In this document: in pieces, positions 1-9,298 of the stretch
Position numbering within the stretch: position 1 is the stretch's first letter
Layout: every line of letters starts with the position of its first letter
Assembly (NCBI RefSeq): GCF_001647285.1
Contig: NZ_LRML01000005.1
Span: forward strand, 186,001 to 250,000
Source: Rufibacter roseus
GTDB taxonomy: Bacteria > Bacteroidota > Bacteroidia > Cytophagales > Hymenobacteraceae
Direction: 5' to 3'
DNA: 64,000 bases
Notes under the pieces: generated by a model
Databases searched by the model: none
What the model saw: only the letters and a program-made list of their open reading frames with translations
Told to the model about the DNA's origin: nothing
Made by a program: the position numbers and the translations under genes

Positions 1-451
1 CTTTGTTTTCAAGCTTCTTGTAATCTTCAAAGAAACGCTGTATCTCAATAAGCGTGTGCGGAGGCAACTCAGAAATATCGTTGATGTGCTTTACAGACAT
101 GTCATTGGCAGCAACGGCTATGATTTTGTCATCTTCCTCGTTGTTGTCAATCATCTGCATTACCCCAATCACTTTGGCATCAATGAGGCACATGGGGGCC
201 ACATCAATAGAGCAAAGCACCAGAATGTCTAACGGGTCCTTGTCATCGCAGTAGGTCTGCGGAATAAAACCGTAGTTAGCCGGATAATGTACTGCTGAAA
301 ATAATACACGGTCAAGCTTAAGCATGCCGCTGTCTTTATCTAACTCATATTTTGCTTTAGAACCCTTAGGGATCTCAATGATACCGGTCACTACCTTTGG
401 CGCATCTTCGCCGAAGCTCACATCATGCCACGGATTGGCGTTGTTTTTCAT
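1..451 (-). CDS. ppa: Inorganic pyrophosphatase, family I (3' end outside window)
   Basis: Hydrolyses pyrophosphate to two phosphates in the cytoplasm, pulling biosynthetic reactions forward. About 150 codons are visible from the ATG at 449-451; the C-terminus runs off the left edge. The protein starts [10 protein letters not shown]. The substrate-site segment [17 protein letters not shown] lies near residues 26-42 and the metal-binding DDKDPLD near residues 69-75, directly after [13 protein letters not shown]; a further acidic cluster (NNEEDDK) is near 103-109. These are the hallmark segments of soluble family I enzymes. It is co-directional with pafA but 52 bp beyond its stop, so it may have its own promoter. 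Confidence 0.95.
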   Translation of the reverse strand, partial: MKNNANPWHDVSFGEDAPKVVTGIIEIPKGSKAKYELDKDSGMLKLDRVLFSAVHYPANYGFIPQTYCDDKDPLDILVLCSIDVAPMCLIDAKVIGVMQMIDNNEEDDKIIAVAANDMSVKHINDISELPPHTLIEIQRFFEDYKKLENK

Positions 452-503
452 GTTGTTCTTTTAAATACGTATTAATCTTTCATCTATCACTTCTGCGGAA
501 GTG

Positions 504-2174
504 TTACTTCCAAATATACTCTGTTAAAGGGCGACCCATGTTGCCATTGGGTTCTTGAATACGCAAAAACGCCGCTAAGCTAGGAGCAATATCTATAATT
601 TCTGTTCTTACGTGAGATTCTCCTACCGGGATTTGCCAGCCGTACCACAAAAGTGGAATGTGGGTATCATAGGCCCAAGGGCTGCCGTGGGTAGTCCCTT
701 TTACCGGAGCATTGCTGTACTTGGCATACCAGCCTGGCTCCAGCGCTACCAGCACGTCTCCTGAGCGATACGGCATATAGCCATTCTCCATTAACATGCC
801 CAACCCACGTGACCAATGAGATTTCATGAGGGCATCAGCAGTCATGGTTCTTAATACACCAGGGAAGCGGTGCATGAACCGTGCTGTTTCCTCCTGCATT
901 TCTACTAGACTTACCTTTTTACTTTCAATTAGCTGATGGTTTAGGTAAACCTGCTGGTTTGTAAAGGCGCTTACCCAATCTGCCGTACCAAACCTCTGGT
1001 TTAGGTGCTTTTTAAGGGAATCTGCCATGAGGCTATTCAGGGTATTACCAGCTGGAATGCGCAGCTGCTTCATGTGCTCCGGATTATGCGCAGCGCCATG
1101 ATCGGCTGTTAAAAATACTAACACATTCTGCTTACCAATGTAGCCGTCCAGAAAAGTCAATAAATTAGCTATGTCTTGATCTAAGCGCAGGTAATTATCT
1201 TGTACTTCAATGGCATTTGGTCCGTACTGGTGGCCTATGTAATCTGGTGTTGAAAAGCTGAGCGCCAGAAAATCTGTGGCAGCCCCCTTCCCCATGTTCT
1301 CTGCCTGTATAGCAGCTATGGCAAAATCTTTGGTAAAGGTGTTTCCGGCTGGTATAGAGCGCAGCAGATCAAATGTAGTACCTCTCAACGCTGGTATGTT
1401 GTGCGGGAAAACTGGTTTTGCCTCTCCTCTGAAGGTACCCTCAAAAGATTGATCATCGGGTCCGCTTTCAGAATACTGCTCAATAGGCAGTAAAGTAGTC
1501 CATGGTTGGCTCAAGTACTGATCTGCTAGTTTCCGGTTGTTAAAAGCCTGTACCCAGGCTGGCAACTCTTGCATGTAATAGGTACTGGTGATCATGGCGC
1601 CATTGCTACCATCATACCAATAGGCACCGTTGGCGGCATGTCCGGCCGGTAATATTGAGCCTCTATCTTTTAAGCTTACCCCAATAACTTTACTCTGCAG
1701 GTTGCTGGCAATGCGCAGTTCATCTGTGATGGTACTGGCAATCATGTTTACCGGCGACATTTGCCCAGCATTAGACCCACTACCTACCGTTTTTACACTT
1801 TTGTCTTCGGCACAATAGATATTTTGCCCGGTGATACGGTTATACCAATCGTTTCCTACTATTCCGTGTATGGCTGGCGTAGTACCTGTATAAATGGAGG
1901 CATGGCCTGGCCCCGTGTATGTAGGTATGTAATTGTAATGATTGTTTCGGAAGTTGAAGCCTTCCCCCACTAACCTTTTAAAGCCTTTGTCAGAGAATTT
2001 ATTCCAGAAACGGTACAGATAATCATACCGCATCTGGTCTACCACTATACCTACCACCAATTTAGGCTTTTCAGGTACTGTTACTTTAGACTTCTTTCTT
2101 TGGGATTCGGCAGCTCCGGCACTTATGAGTGACAGCGCCAAGATCAAACTTATCTTATAGATTCTGTTAACCAT
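504..2174 (-). CDS. pafA: PafA-type alkaline phosphatase, exported
   Basis: A 556-residue exported phosphomonoesterase of the alkaline phosphatase superfamily, probably periplasmic or surface-located and used for phosphate scavenging. An N-terminal signal peptide (about residues 1-22) precedes the first metal ligand D46 (VVDQMRYD). The nucleophilic Thr is about T87 in PTYTGPGHAS, followed by GND (N108) and the KDR motif (K168, R170); N, K and R at these places are diagnostic of PafA rather than PhoA. Zinc ligands follow in STPDYIGH, TADHGAAH and GTTHGSPW. Length matches PafA (about 545). A possible -7 box, TAGGTTTG, lies at 2228-2235 on the minus strand and overlaps a 36-bp palindromic repeat. 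Confidence 0.93.
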   Translation of the reverse strand: MVNRIYKISLILALSLISAGAAESQRKKSKVTVPEKPKLVVGIVVDQMRYDYLYRFWNKFSDKGFKRLVGEGFNFRNNHYNYIPTYTGPGHASIYTGTTPAIHGIVGNDWYNRITGQNIYCAEDKSVKTVGSGSNAGQMSPVNMIASTITDELRIASNLQSKVIGVSLKDRGSILPAGHAANGAYWYDGSNGAMITSTYYMQELPAWVQAFNNRKLADQYLSQPWTTLLPIEQYSESGPDDQSFEGTFRGEAKPVFPHNIPALRGTTFDLLRSIPAGNTFTKDFAIAAIQAENMGKGAATDFLALSFSTPDYIGHQYGPNAIEVQDNYLRLDQDIANLLTFLDGYIGKQNVLVFLTADHGAAHNPEHMKQLRIPAGNTLNSLMADSLKKHLNQRFGTADWVSAFTNQQVYLNHQLIESKKVSLVEMQEETARFMHRFPGVLRTMTADALMKSHWSRGLGMLMENGYMPYRSGDVLVALEPGWYAKYSNAPVKGTTHGSPWAYDTHIPLLWYGWQIPVGESHVRTEIIDIAPSLAAFLRIQEPNGNMGRPLTEYIWK

Positions 2175-2197
2175 TGTGTCTTCAGTATTAGAGGTGT

Positions 2198-2233
2198 GTT
2201 TTCAGGCTACTTTTCTTAAATCTAGCCCAAACC
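2198..2233. repeat. 36-bp palindromic repeat, copy 1
   Basis: A diverged member of the dispersed family: left half GTTTTCAGGC, right half ending TAGCCCAAACC. It lies 23 bp upstream of the pafA start, between pafA and the atpG terminator. The outer stem is retained and the centre is degenerate. Confidence 0.6.
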
Positions 2234-2320
2234 TAAATATAGATAGGTAATGGTCTATTTCATCTGAGGGATCGCCTTAAATGGGTAAATTTAACACCTC
2301 AGTAACATTAGAACATCCCC

Positions 2321-2351
2321 TAAAAGCAAAACGCCCATTCTTCAATGGGCG
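2321..2351 (-). terminator. Rho-independent terminator of the atp operon
   Basis: On the minus strand an 8-bp perfect stem CGCCCATT/AATGGGCG with loop GAAG (2332-2351) is followed by TTTTGCTTTT. It begins about 23 bp after the atpG stop and ends the eight-gene atp transcription unit. Confidence 0.85.
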
Positions 2352-2374
2352 CTGCATAAAGAGGTTTATAGTAC

Positions 2375-3265
2375 TTATTTACCGGCTGCGAGCGCCTCGG
2401 CACCACCCACAATCTCAAGGATCTCAGTGGTGATGGCTGCTTGCCTTGTTCGGTTATAAGTTAGTTTCAATTGCTTCAGTAGTTCACCGGCGTTGTCAGT
2501 GGCCTTGTCCATGGCGGTCATACGGGCACCATGCTCAGACGCATTAGACTCTAACACGGCTTTGTATACCTGAATCTTCAAAGATTTAGGTATCAGTTGC
2601 TCCAGAATCTCTTGCTTTGAAGGCTCAAAGATATAGTCAGACTCCGCTTGGCTGGCATTCTGCTCTTCTTGATTTTCCTGAATTGGCAAGAACTGCTCTG
2701 TCCGGATGATTTGGGTAGCTACGTTTTTAAATTCGTTGTACACCAAATCCACCTGATCATAGGCACCGGTTCTAAAACCTTCCATAGCTAACTCAGCAGC
2801 TACACGAACGGTGTCAAATGACAGATTACCAAAAACGGTGGTAAAATCGCCGGCCATGGTGTACCCGCGCTTGGCGAAATACTCGTGGCCTTTTTTACCT
2901 ATGGCCATGATAGACACATTACCAGCAGCAGCCTGTTGGGCATAACGCTCAGCAATGAGTTGGTTTACCGCTTTCTGCACGTTGCTGTTAAAGGCACCGC
3001 ACAAACCACGGTCAGAGGTAACGGCAATGATAAGCACCCGCTGTACGTCACGCTTTTGGGCATACGCATTGGTGCCTTCTTCGCTTTGTACACCAGAAAG
3101 GTTTTCCAGAATGTTGTTCAACCGTTGGGCATACGGACGCATGCGCATAATATTGTCCTGAGCCCGGCGCAGCTTAGCCGCCGCCACCATTTTCATGGCT
3201 TTGGTGATTTGCTGAGTAGAGCTTACCGAAACAATGCGGTTACGTACTTCTTTTAAACTAGCCAT
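2375..3265 (-). CDS. atpG: F1F0 ATP synthase subunit gamma
   Basis: The central rotating shaft of F1, coupling proton flow through the c ring to catalysis in the beta subunits. The 296-residue protein has the N-terminal coiled-coil segment STQQITKAMKMVAAAKL (about 15-31), the conserved GLCGAFN (87-93), and a C-terminal helix with ATDNAGELL...YNRTRQAAITTEI that pairs with the N-terminal helix. It is the last gene of the operon, 68 bp after atpA. That gap carries a 17-bp perfect inverted repeat. Confidence 0.97.
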   Translation of the reverse strand: MASLKEVRNRIVSVSSTQQITKAMKMVAAAKLRRAQDNIMRMRPYAQRLNNILENLSGVQSEEGTNAYAQKRDVQRVLIIAVTSDRGLCGAFNSNVQKAVNQLIAERYAQQAAAGNVSIMAIGKKGHEYFAKRGYTMAGDFTTVFGNLSFDTVRVAAELAMEGFRTGAYDQVDLVYNEFKNVATQIIRTEQFLPIQENQEEQNASQAESDYIFEPSKQEILEQLIPKSLKIQVYKAVLESNASEHGARMTAMDKATDNAGELLKQLKLTYNRTRQAAITTEILEIVGGAEALAAGK

Positions 3266-3287
3266 TTAATAGTTAGTCAGGGGTGAG

Positions 3288-3326
3288 CACATGAATAGCA
3301 CCAGTGTTTCTGGTGCTATTCATGTG
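3288..3326 (-). other. Intercistronic hairpin between atpA and atpG
   Basis: Perfect 17-bp inverted repeat: arms 3288-3304 and 3310-3326, 5-nt loop. There is no T-tract on the minus strand, so it does not look like an ordinary terminator. It separates the gene for a three-copy subunit (alpha) from that for a one-copy subunit (gamma). A role as partial terminator, mRNA end-protecting structure or translation brake is inferred. Confidence 0.85.
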
Positions 3327-3333
3327 TCTGATA

Positions 3334-4914
<1,581 letters not shown>

Positions 4915-4916
4915 GA

Positions 4917-5474
4917 TTATAGTTTAGTAATGTATGGATTTTCTTTAAACTGATTTTTCAATTTCTGCACACTGGTGCGGATAGTATCATCTATCTGCTG
5001 GTCACCAATGCGCAATACGTACCCGCCTATTACGGCTGGGTTTACCACCTCGTGCAGTTCTACTGTTTTGCCGGTACGCTCTTCCACCATTTTCTGGAAA
5101 GAAGCTCGCAACTCAGGCGTAAGCGGAACAGCCGTAGTCACAGTTGCTCTTTGAATTCCTTTTACCTCATTGTACTGGTTCACGAACTCTTTAGCGGCTG
5201 ACTCCAGCACGGCTTCACGGTTCTTCTGAGTAATAATGCGGAAAAAGGCAGAGGTTAATTCGCTAACATCTTTACCGAAAACGGCGTTCAGAATGGCTAG
5301 CTTTTTATCGTGCTTTACAATGGGGTTGCCCAACACCAGCTGCAAGTCGCGGTTGGCGTTCAGGGTTTTGGTGAAGTACTGCATGTCTGCGTACACTTCT
5401 TCCAGAACCCCTCTTTCCTGGGCTAGCTCTAGCAGAGACTTGGCGTACCTGGAGGCAACTCTTATGTCTGACAT
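4917..5474 (-). CDS. atpH: F1F0 ATP synthase subunit delta
   Basis: The stator subunit (OSCP homologue) that joins the b-subunit stalk to the top of the F1 hexamer. 185 residues, the usual length. It opens with [17 protein letters not shown], the typical start of delta, and closes with the conserved [26 protein letters not shown] block, broken here by no insertion. It sits between atpF (69-bp gap) and atpA (2-bp gap). Confidence 0.96.
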   Translation of the reverse strand: MSDIRVASRYAKSLLELAQERGVLEEVYADMQYFTKTLNANRDLQLVLGNPIVKHDKKLAILNAVFGKDVSELTSAFFRIITQKNREAVLESAAKEFVNQYNEVKGIQRATVTTAVPLTPELRASFQKMVEERTGKTVELHEVVNPAVIGGYVLRIGDQQIDDTIRTSVQKLKNQFKENPYITKL

Positions 5475-5543
5475 TTGTATCTCTTCGTGGTTAAACGGTC
5501 TTGCTCTCTTTGGCTGGCGAGGAGCAGTGCGCCTATAATCTGC

Positions 5544-6041
5544 TTAGCTCAGGTGCGTTTCCTGCAAATATGCCTGCACCAGCGCCCGTTGGGCTTGCTC
5601 ATCTTGCAATTCGCGCTTGATCAGTTTCTGGGCAATGTCAATAGACAAGGTAGCGGCCATGTTTTTAACCTCTGTTAAAGCAGCCTTTTTCTCATTCTCA
5701 ATAGAAACACGGGCTTGCTCTACCATACGGGCACCTTCTTCAGAAGCTTTACTCTTTGCGGTTTCCACTATGTGGGTAGCGGCTTCAGAGGCTTCTTTCA
5801 AGATACGCTCACGCTCGGCACGGGCCTCTGCCAACAGACGCTCGTTGTCAGACTTTAACGCCTGCATCTCCAGCTTGGCTTTCTCGGCCATTCTCAGCGC
5901 CTCATCAATGTTGTTCTCACGCTCACGCAGGGCAGCCATAATAGGCTTCCAGGCAAACTTGGTCAACAGCAGCAACACAATCAAAAACGTGATTACCTGC
6001 CAGATAAGCAGCCCGACGTTAGGAGTTACTAATGGATTCAT
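5544..6041 (-). CDS. atpF: F1F0 ATP synthase subunit b
   Basis: Membrane-anchored peripheral stalk subunit. 165 residues: one N-terminal membrane helix (about residues 9-29, LLIWQVITFLIVLLLLTKF), then a long charged amphipathic helix rich in Ala, Glu, Arg and Lys that forms the dimeric right-handed coiled coil reaching delta. It lies 127 bp after atpE; that gap contains an inverted repeat. Only one b-type gene is present, so the stalk is expected to be a b2 homodimer. Confidence 0.96.
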   Translation of the reverse strand: MNPLVTPNVGLLIWQVITFLIVLLLLTKFAWKPIMAALRERENNIDEALRMAEKAKLEMQALKSDNERLLAEARAERERILKEASEAATHIVETAKSKASEEGARMVEQARVSIENEKKAALTEVKNMAATLSIDIAQKLIKRELQDEQAQRALVQAYLQETHLS

Positions 6042-6108
6042 TTCTTTCTAGTTTATAATCTTGAAGGTTTCCCTCTTCTAACTAACGTATACTCTCTTCT
6101 TAAACTCA

Positions 6109-6160
6109 TTTATCGCGTCTCCCGGTCCAGACCAATCGTCAGGACGGGAGATGCGATAAA
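6109..6160 (-). other. Intercistronic inverted repeat between atpE and atpF
   Basis: 16-bp arms at 6109-6124 and 6145-6160 match at 15 of 16 positions, with a 20-nt spacer. No T-tract follows. As with the atpA/atpG hairpin, it lies after the gene for a high-copy subunit (the c ring) and before one needed in two copies (b), so a role in setting transcript ratios is inferred. Confidence 0.75.
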
Positions 6161-6168
6161 ACTCATTC

Positions 6169-6429
6169 TTAGCGAATGAAAGAAATCAGAAGGCAAACAA
6201 CCACACCGAAAAGGGCTACACCCTCGATAAGAGCAGAAGCAATAATCATTGCAGTCTGGATCTTACCACCGGCCTCTGGTTGTCTGGCGATAGCCTCCAT
6301 GGCAGAGCCACCGATTCTACCGATACCCAAACCAGCGCCAAGAGCCACTAAACCAGCACCGATACCGGCACCTAAAATGGCATAACCTGCGCCTTCAGAA
6401 AACGCTTGAAGCAATAATGCTAACAACAT
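6169..6429 (-). CDS. atpE: F1F0 ATP synthase subunit c
   Basis: Proteolipid of the rotating membrane ring. 86 residues forming two membrane helices: a glycine-rich first helix (AILGAGIGAGLVALGAGLG, about 17-35), the polar loop with RQP (49-51), and a second helix carrying the ion-binding carboxylate E69 (SALIEGVALF). The residue after E69 is Gly rather than Ser/Thr and no sodium-ligand pattern is seen, so proton coupling is expected. It lies 37 bp after atpB. Confidence 0.97.
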   Translation of the reverse strand: MLLALLLQAFSEGAGYAILGAGIGAGLVALGAGLGIGRIGGSAMEAIARQPEAGGKIQTAMIIASALIEGVALFGVVVCLLISFIR

Positions 6430-6466
6430 AGAAGTAGATATATATAGTTAAAAAAAGAAATACAGA

Positions 6467-7519
6467 TTAATGATGCGCGTCTACGGCATATGGGGCATCG
6501 CCATGGCCCATATCGTCATGATGGTCGTGCTCCTCCACCGCTCCGCCAAAGTACATGGCGCTCAGCAGGGTGAAAATGTATGCCTGCAGCAAAGCCACAA
6601 ACAATTCCAGGAAGTTCATAAACGTAGCAAAAGCCACACTCACCGGCCCAATGGCTACACTTTGGAAGATAAAGATCAAGCTAAACAAACTTAGGATGAT
6701 GATGTGACCCGCTGTTATGTTAGCGAAAAGACGCACCATCAGAGAGAAAGGCTTTGTAAAGATACCGATCACCTCTACCAAAGGCATAATTGGAATACCC
6801 CACTTCAACCACCACGGAACACCCGGCGTGTTGAAAATGTGCCCCCAGTAAGATTTATTTCCGCTGAACACAGTGATTAACAAGGTCATCACAGCTAGCA
6901 CCAGGGTAACGGTAATATTACCGGTTAAGTTAGCGCCACCAGGCATCAAGCCCAACAGGTTGTTAAACCAGATAAAGAAGAAGATGGTGAGCAAATACGG
7001 CATGTAACGCTCATACTTAGGACCAATATTGGTTTTGGCAATTTCATCCCGAATAAAGATGATGATTGGCTCAAAGAAAGACTGCAGACCTCTTGGCGCC
7101 TTGCCACGGTTCTTTTTGTATGCCCCCGCAATGGATAGAAACACCAGAAACAACAGCAACACGCTCAACAACATGGAGGCCACGTTTTTAGTGATAGATA
7201 AATCCAGAGGACCTTCTTTGTGCTCTCCTTCAGAGTTGGCGTAATAAATATGGCCATGCTCCATCACGTAACCCTTGTATGGCTGCAGCTGATGGTTCTC
7301 ATCATAGAAGTTAGACGACATGAAAACATCCAATCCGTTTTCACCATACAAAATCACTGGCAACGGAAGCACCAACCCGTCAGCGAAATGCCAGGTATAA
7401 TCATCACCAATGTGGTGCATGATCATATCTCCAGGGTTAAAATCTGCCCCTTCAGCCGATTCTGCAGCTTGGGCCGAAAAAGAAAGAATAGCAAATAGAA
7501 AAACGAGTATCTTCTTCAT
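6467..7519 (-). CDS. atpB: F1F0 ATP synthase subunit a
   Basis: Membrane stator forming the two proton half-channels against the c ring. From the ATG at 7519 it is 350 residues; an in-frame ATG 12 codons upstream (7555) is possible, but MKKILVFLFAILSFSAQA is a standard signal peptide start. A Bacteroidota-type extracellular N-terminal domain of about 100 residues follows, then five or so membrane helices. The essential Arg is in SLMVRLFANITAGH (R263 from the chosen start). A His/Asp-rich tail (EEHDHHDDMGHG) ends the protein and could bind metal. Confidence 0.95.
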   Translation of the reverse strand: MKKILVFLFAILSFSAQAAESAEGADFNPGDMIMHHIGDDYTWHFADGLVLPLPVILYGENGLDVFMSSNFYDENHQLQPYKGYVMEHGHIYYANSEGEHKEGPLDLSITKNVASMLLSVLLLFLVFLSIAGAYKKNRGKAPRGLQSFFEPIIIFIRDEIAKTNIGPKYERYMPYLLTIFFFIWFNNLLGLMPGGANLTGNITVTLVLAVMTLLITVFSGNKSYWGHIFNTPGVPWWLKWGIPIMPLVEVIGIFTKPFSLMVRLFANITAGHIIILSLFSLIFIFQSVAIGPVSVAFATFMNFLELFVALLQAYIFTLLSAMYFGGAVEEHDHHDDMGHGDAPYAVDAHH

Positions 7520-7563
7520 TAAGAGCAGGTTAAAAGGAAAGCTTAAAAAATTCAAACACTTCC

Positions 7564-7947
7564 TTATAATGGCTTTTTTGAATTTCGGCGCAAGTTACTC
7601 AACAAAGCGTAGATTTCAAATCCAGTATAAATAAAATAAAGCGCGAAAAAGTTAAATACGAATTGAACAATGTTCTCCTCGTGGAAATGCCTATATACAA
7701 AAATTGCTATTATCCCGAATACCATCCGCAAGCCCATAGCGCTGAAATAATAGGCTTGCAGATTCTCAGAATCTTGCTTTAGACCCAGTTGCGCCACATA
7801 ATGCGCAAAGCCAGTGAGAAACACGAAGAACCCCAGAAGCCACCAAACATACTCATGCACCACGGTGTAGCCGGTAAAGAACACCAAAACCGAAACTACC
7901 AGCACTAGCAATCCGGTCAGCACAACCATTCCTCTAACAAATCCCAC
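7564..7947 (-). CDS. AtpI-like four-helix membrane protein of the atp operon
   Basis: 127 residues, nearly all membrane: helices at about 8-27, 33-52, 66-85 and 91-115, with a Lys/Arg-rich C-terminus (NLRRNSKKPL). Its position between atpZ and atpB is where AtpI-type proteins occur, and size and topology fit, so a role in c-ring assembly or ion supply during assembly is inferred. No catalytic motif is visible. It follows atpZ by 9 bp. Confidence 0.75.
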   Translation of the reverse strand: MGFVRGMVVLTGLLVLVVSVLVFFTGYTVVHEYVWWLLGFFVFLTGFAHYVAQLGLKQDSENLQAYYFSAMGLRMVFGIIAIFVYRHFHEENIVQFVFNFFALYFIYTGFEIYALLSNLRRNSKKPL

Positions 7948-7956
7948 GCGCCTGCT

Positions 7957-8193
7957 TTATTTCTTTCTGGTTAAGGTCACAATGACCGAATACATAGACC
8001 CGAACACCGCCAACAACAGCAAAACAAGTGTCCACCACGGAATCTGGTTCTGAAAATACGCATCCAGCTTTCGTCCGCCCCAGGCCGCCACCGCCATAAT
8101 GGCAATCATCTGAAAAGCCAAGCCCGAGTACTTCAGGTAAGGCTTTAGCTGAGCATCTTCTTTTTCTTTAGGAGACTGGGGCTTAGGTTCCAT
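7957..8193 (-). CDS. atpZ: AtpZ/AtpI-type ATP synthase assembly protein
   Basis: A 78-residue protein with a charged, Pro-rich N-terminus (EPKPQSPKEKEDAQLKP) and two membrane helices (about 27-42 and 53-72), the layout of the small AtpZ/AtpQ family. It is the first gene of the atp operon, directly downstream of a TAnnTTTG promoter box. The family promotes ATP synthase assembly and may carry Mg or Ca. Confidence 0.8.
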   Translation of the reverse strand: MEPKPQSPKEKEDAQLKPYLKYSGLAFQMIAIMAVAAWGGRKLDAYFQNQIPWWTLVLLLLAVFGSMYSVIVTLTRKK

Positions 8194-8210
8194 TTTTGAA
8201 AGGTGAACTG

Positions 8211-8218
8211 CAAAGGTA
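8211..8218 (-). promoter_or_regulatory. Promoter -7 box of the atp operon
   Basis: TACCTTTG on the minus strand, followed by C, matches the Bacteroidota sigma-A -7 consensus TAnnTTTG. It lies 17 bp upstream of the atpZ start. A TTG 15 bp further upstream is a slightly short-spaced candidate -33 element. Confidence 0.55.
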
Positions 8219-8255
8219 ACAAACCTGCCGCAGCAATGGCAGAAATAAAAAACAC

Positions 8256-8291
8256 GTTTTTGGCTTGTTTTTAGAAAAGGAGGTCGAAAAC
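8256..8291. repeat. 36-bp palindromic repeat, copy 2
   Basis: GTTTTTGGCTTGTTTT then, after the centre, a right half ending GGTCGAAAAC. It lies between the terminator of the interrupted lipoprotein gene and the atp operon promoter. Confidence 0.75.
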
Positions 8292-8320
8292 AAAAAAGCC
8301 TCTACCGAAAAAAGGCGCAA

Positions 8321-8355
8321 CAAAAAAGAATCTAGAGCCTGATTTACAGGCTCTA
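8321..8355 (-). terminator. Terminator of the interrupted lipoprotein gene
   Basis: 9-bp perfect stem TAGAGCCTG/CAGGCTCTA (8333-8355, loop of 5) followed on the minus strand by GATTCTTTTTTG. The stem begins inside the TAG stop codon of the gene it ends. Confidence 0.85.
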
Positions 8356-8910
8356 ATCGCAGGCGCAGGTGCCGAACTTATAGTCGAAGCGACCGTTGCT
8401 CAGCGTGATGGTTTTGCTGCCAGAAGACTCCTTCAGGATAAGGTGGAAGGTGCCGGAGATGATCTCGCTCTGCCGGTCGAAGCGGGTTATTAGGAAACTG
8501 CTGCCCGGCTGGGGATACCCGTATTCAATGCGAGGTGAATCTTCACTTTGAAAGGTAACGTGAAGAGAATCTATCTTTTCGCCCATGCCACTTACTGACG
8601 CTCCTCCATTAGTACCTATGGCGAAAAAAGATTTTTTATCCTTCACATATTTCCGGAAAGTCATCCCGATGGCTTGCTGTGCATTCGCCAGCGGGCTCAC
8701 GTCTACATTCGCTCTCCCGCAGGGGTTGTCCAGCAGGGCGCATTCATAGTAAGGCACCCACACCTGCCCGTCTTCATAAGTGAAGCCGACGGTGTTCTTC
8801 CCCTCCTGGGTGGTGGCTGGCAGCTTGGCGTTCTTGGTGGGGTCGTCGTCTTTGCAGCAGGCGGAGAGGAGGAGAAGGCTGAGGAGTTATAATGGGATAA
8901 GCTTTTTCAT
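8353..8910 (-). pseudogene. Lipoprotein gene interrupted by an in-frame stop
   Basis: From the ATG at 8908-8910 the frame reads MKKLIPL, then TAA (8887-8889), then LLSLLLLSACCKDDD, and runs open to the TAG at 8353-8355. Without the stop this would be a 185-residue lipoprotein with a textbook signal peptide and lipobox (LSAC). The mature domain has several Cys (YECALLDNPCG and CACD at the end), suggesting disulfides; I recognise no family. The only ATG after the stop (8763) would give a 136-residue protein without an export signal. One base change explains the lesion, so it may be a recent mutation, a sequencing error, or an off-state. Confidence 0.8.
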
Positions 8911-9298
8911 GAAAGGGGGGGTTATGGTGATAGATAAAAAGATTTAATTTGTTATATGCTGTTTTATAGAAAGGTAAGGAGTTAATGTCATTTCTAAAAG
9001 GAATTGCCTCTGTGAAAATTCACAAGCCGTACTAGCTCTCGTTTCCGGCCTGTTTTTGGGAAAACAGGCCGAAAACGCAACTCCACTTTGACTCCCAGCA
9101 GAACAGCTTAATCTATTAAATACTGCTTGCCGTAATAGGTGAACTAGCGCACAAAAACGTAAATTTGTTTCTTGTATCTTTTGTGTGGGCTTGGAGATGC
9201 ATGACCAAAGATCTCTTCAGCTTGTAAAGCTCAACAGAATATAAAATAAAAAAGGGCAGAAAACAGTTCTACTGTTACTCCATTACCAGACACATACG
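8911..9298. other. Intergenic region, divergent promoters and one repeat
   Basis: 388 bp between the interrupted lipoprotein gene and sprE. It holds one 36-bp palindrome (9041-9076). A weak TATCTTTT box near 9175 on the plus strand could serve sprE. No ORF with coding character was seen. Confidence 0.6.
9041..9076. repeat. 36-bp palindromic repeat, copy 3
   Basis: One of the best-preserved copies: GGCCTGTTTT (9047-9056) and AAAACAGGCC (9061-9070) are perfect complements around TGGG, flanked by GTTTCC and GAAAAC. Confidence 0.9.

Noticed and set aside
6169-6429. Sodium-type c subunit
   Set aside because: The residue after the essential Glu is Gly and other sodium ligands are not evident; a proton-type ring fits better.
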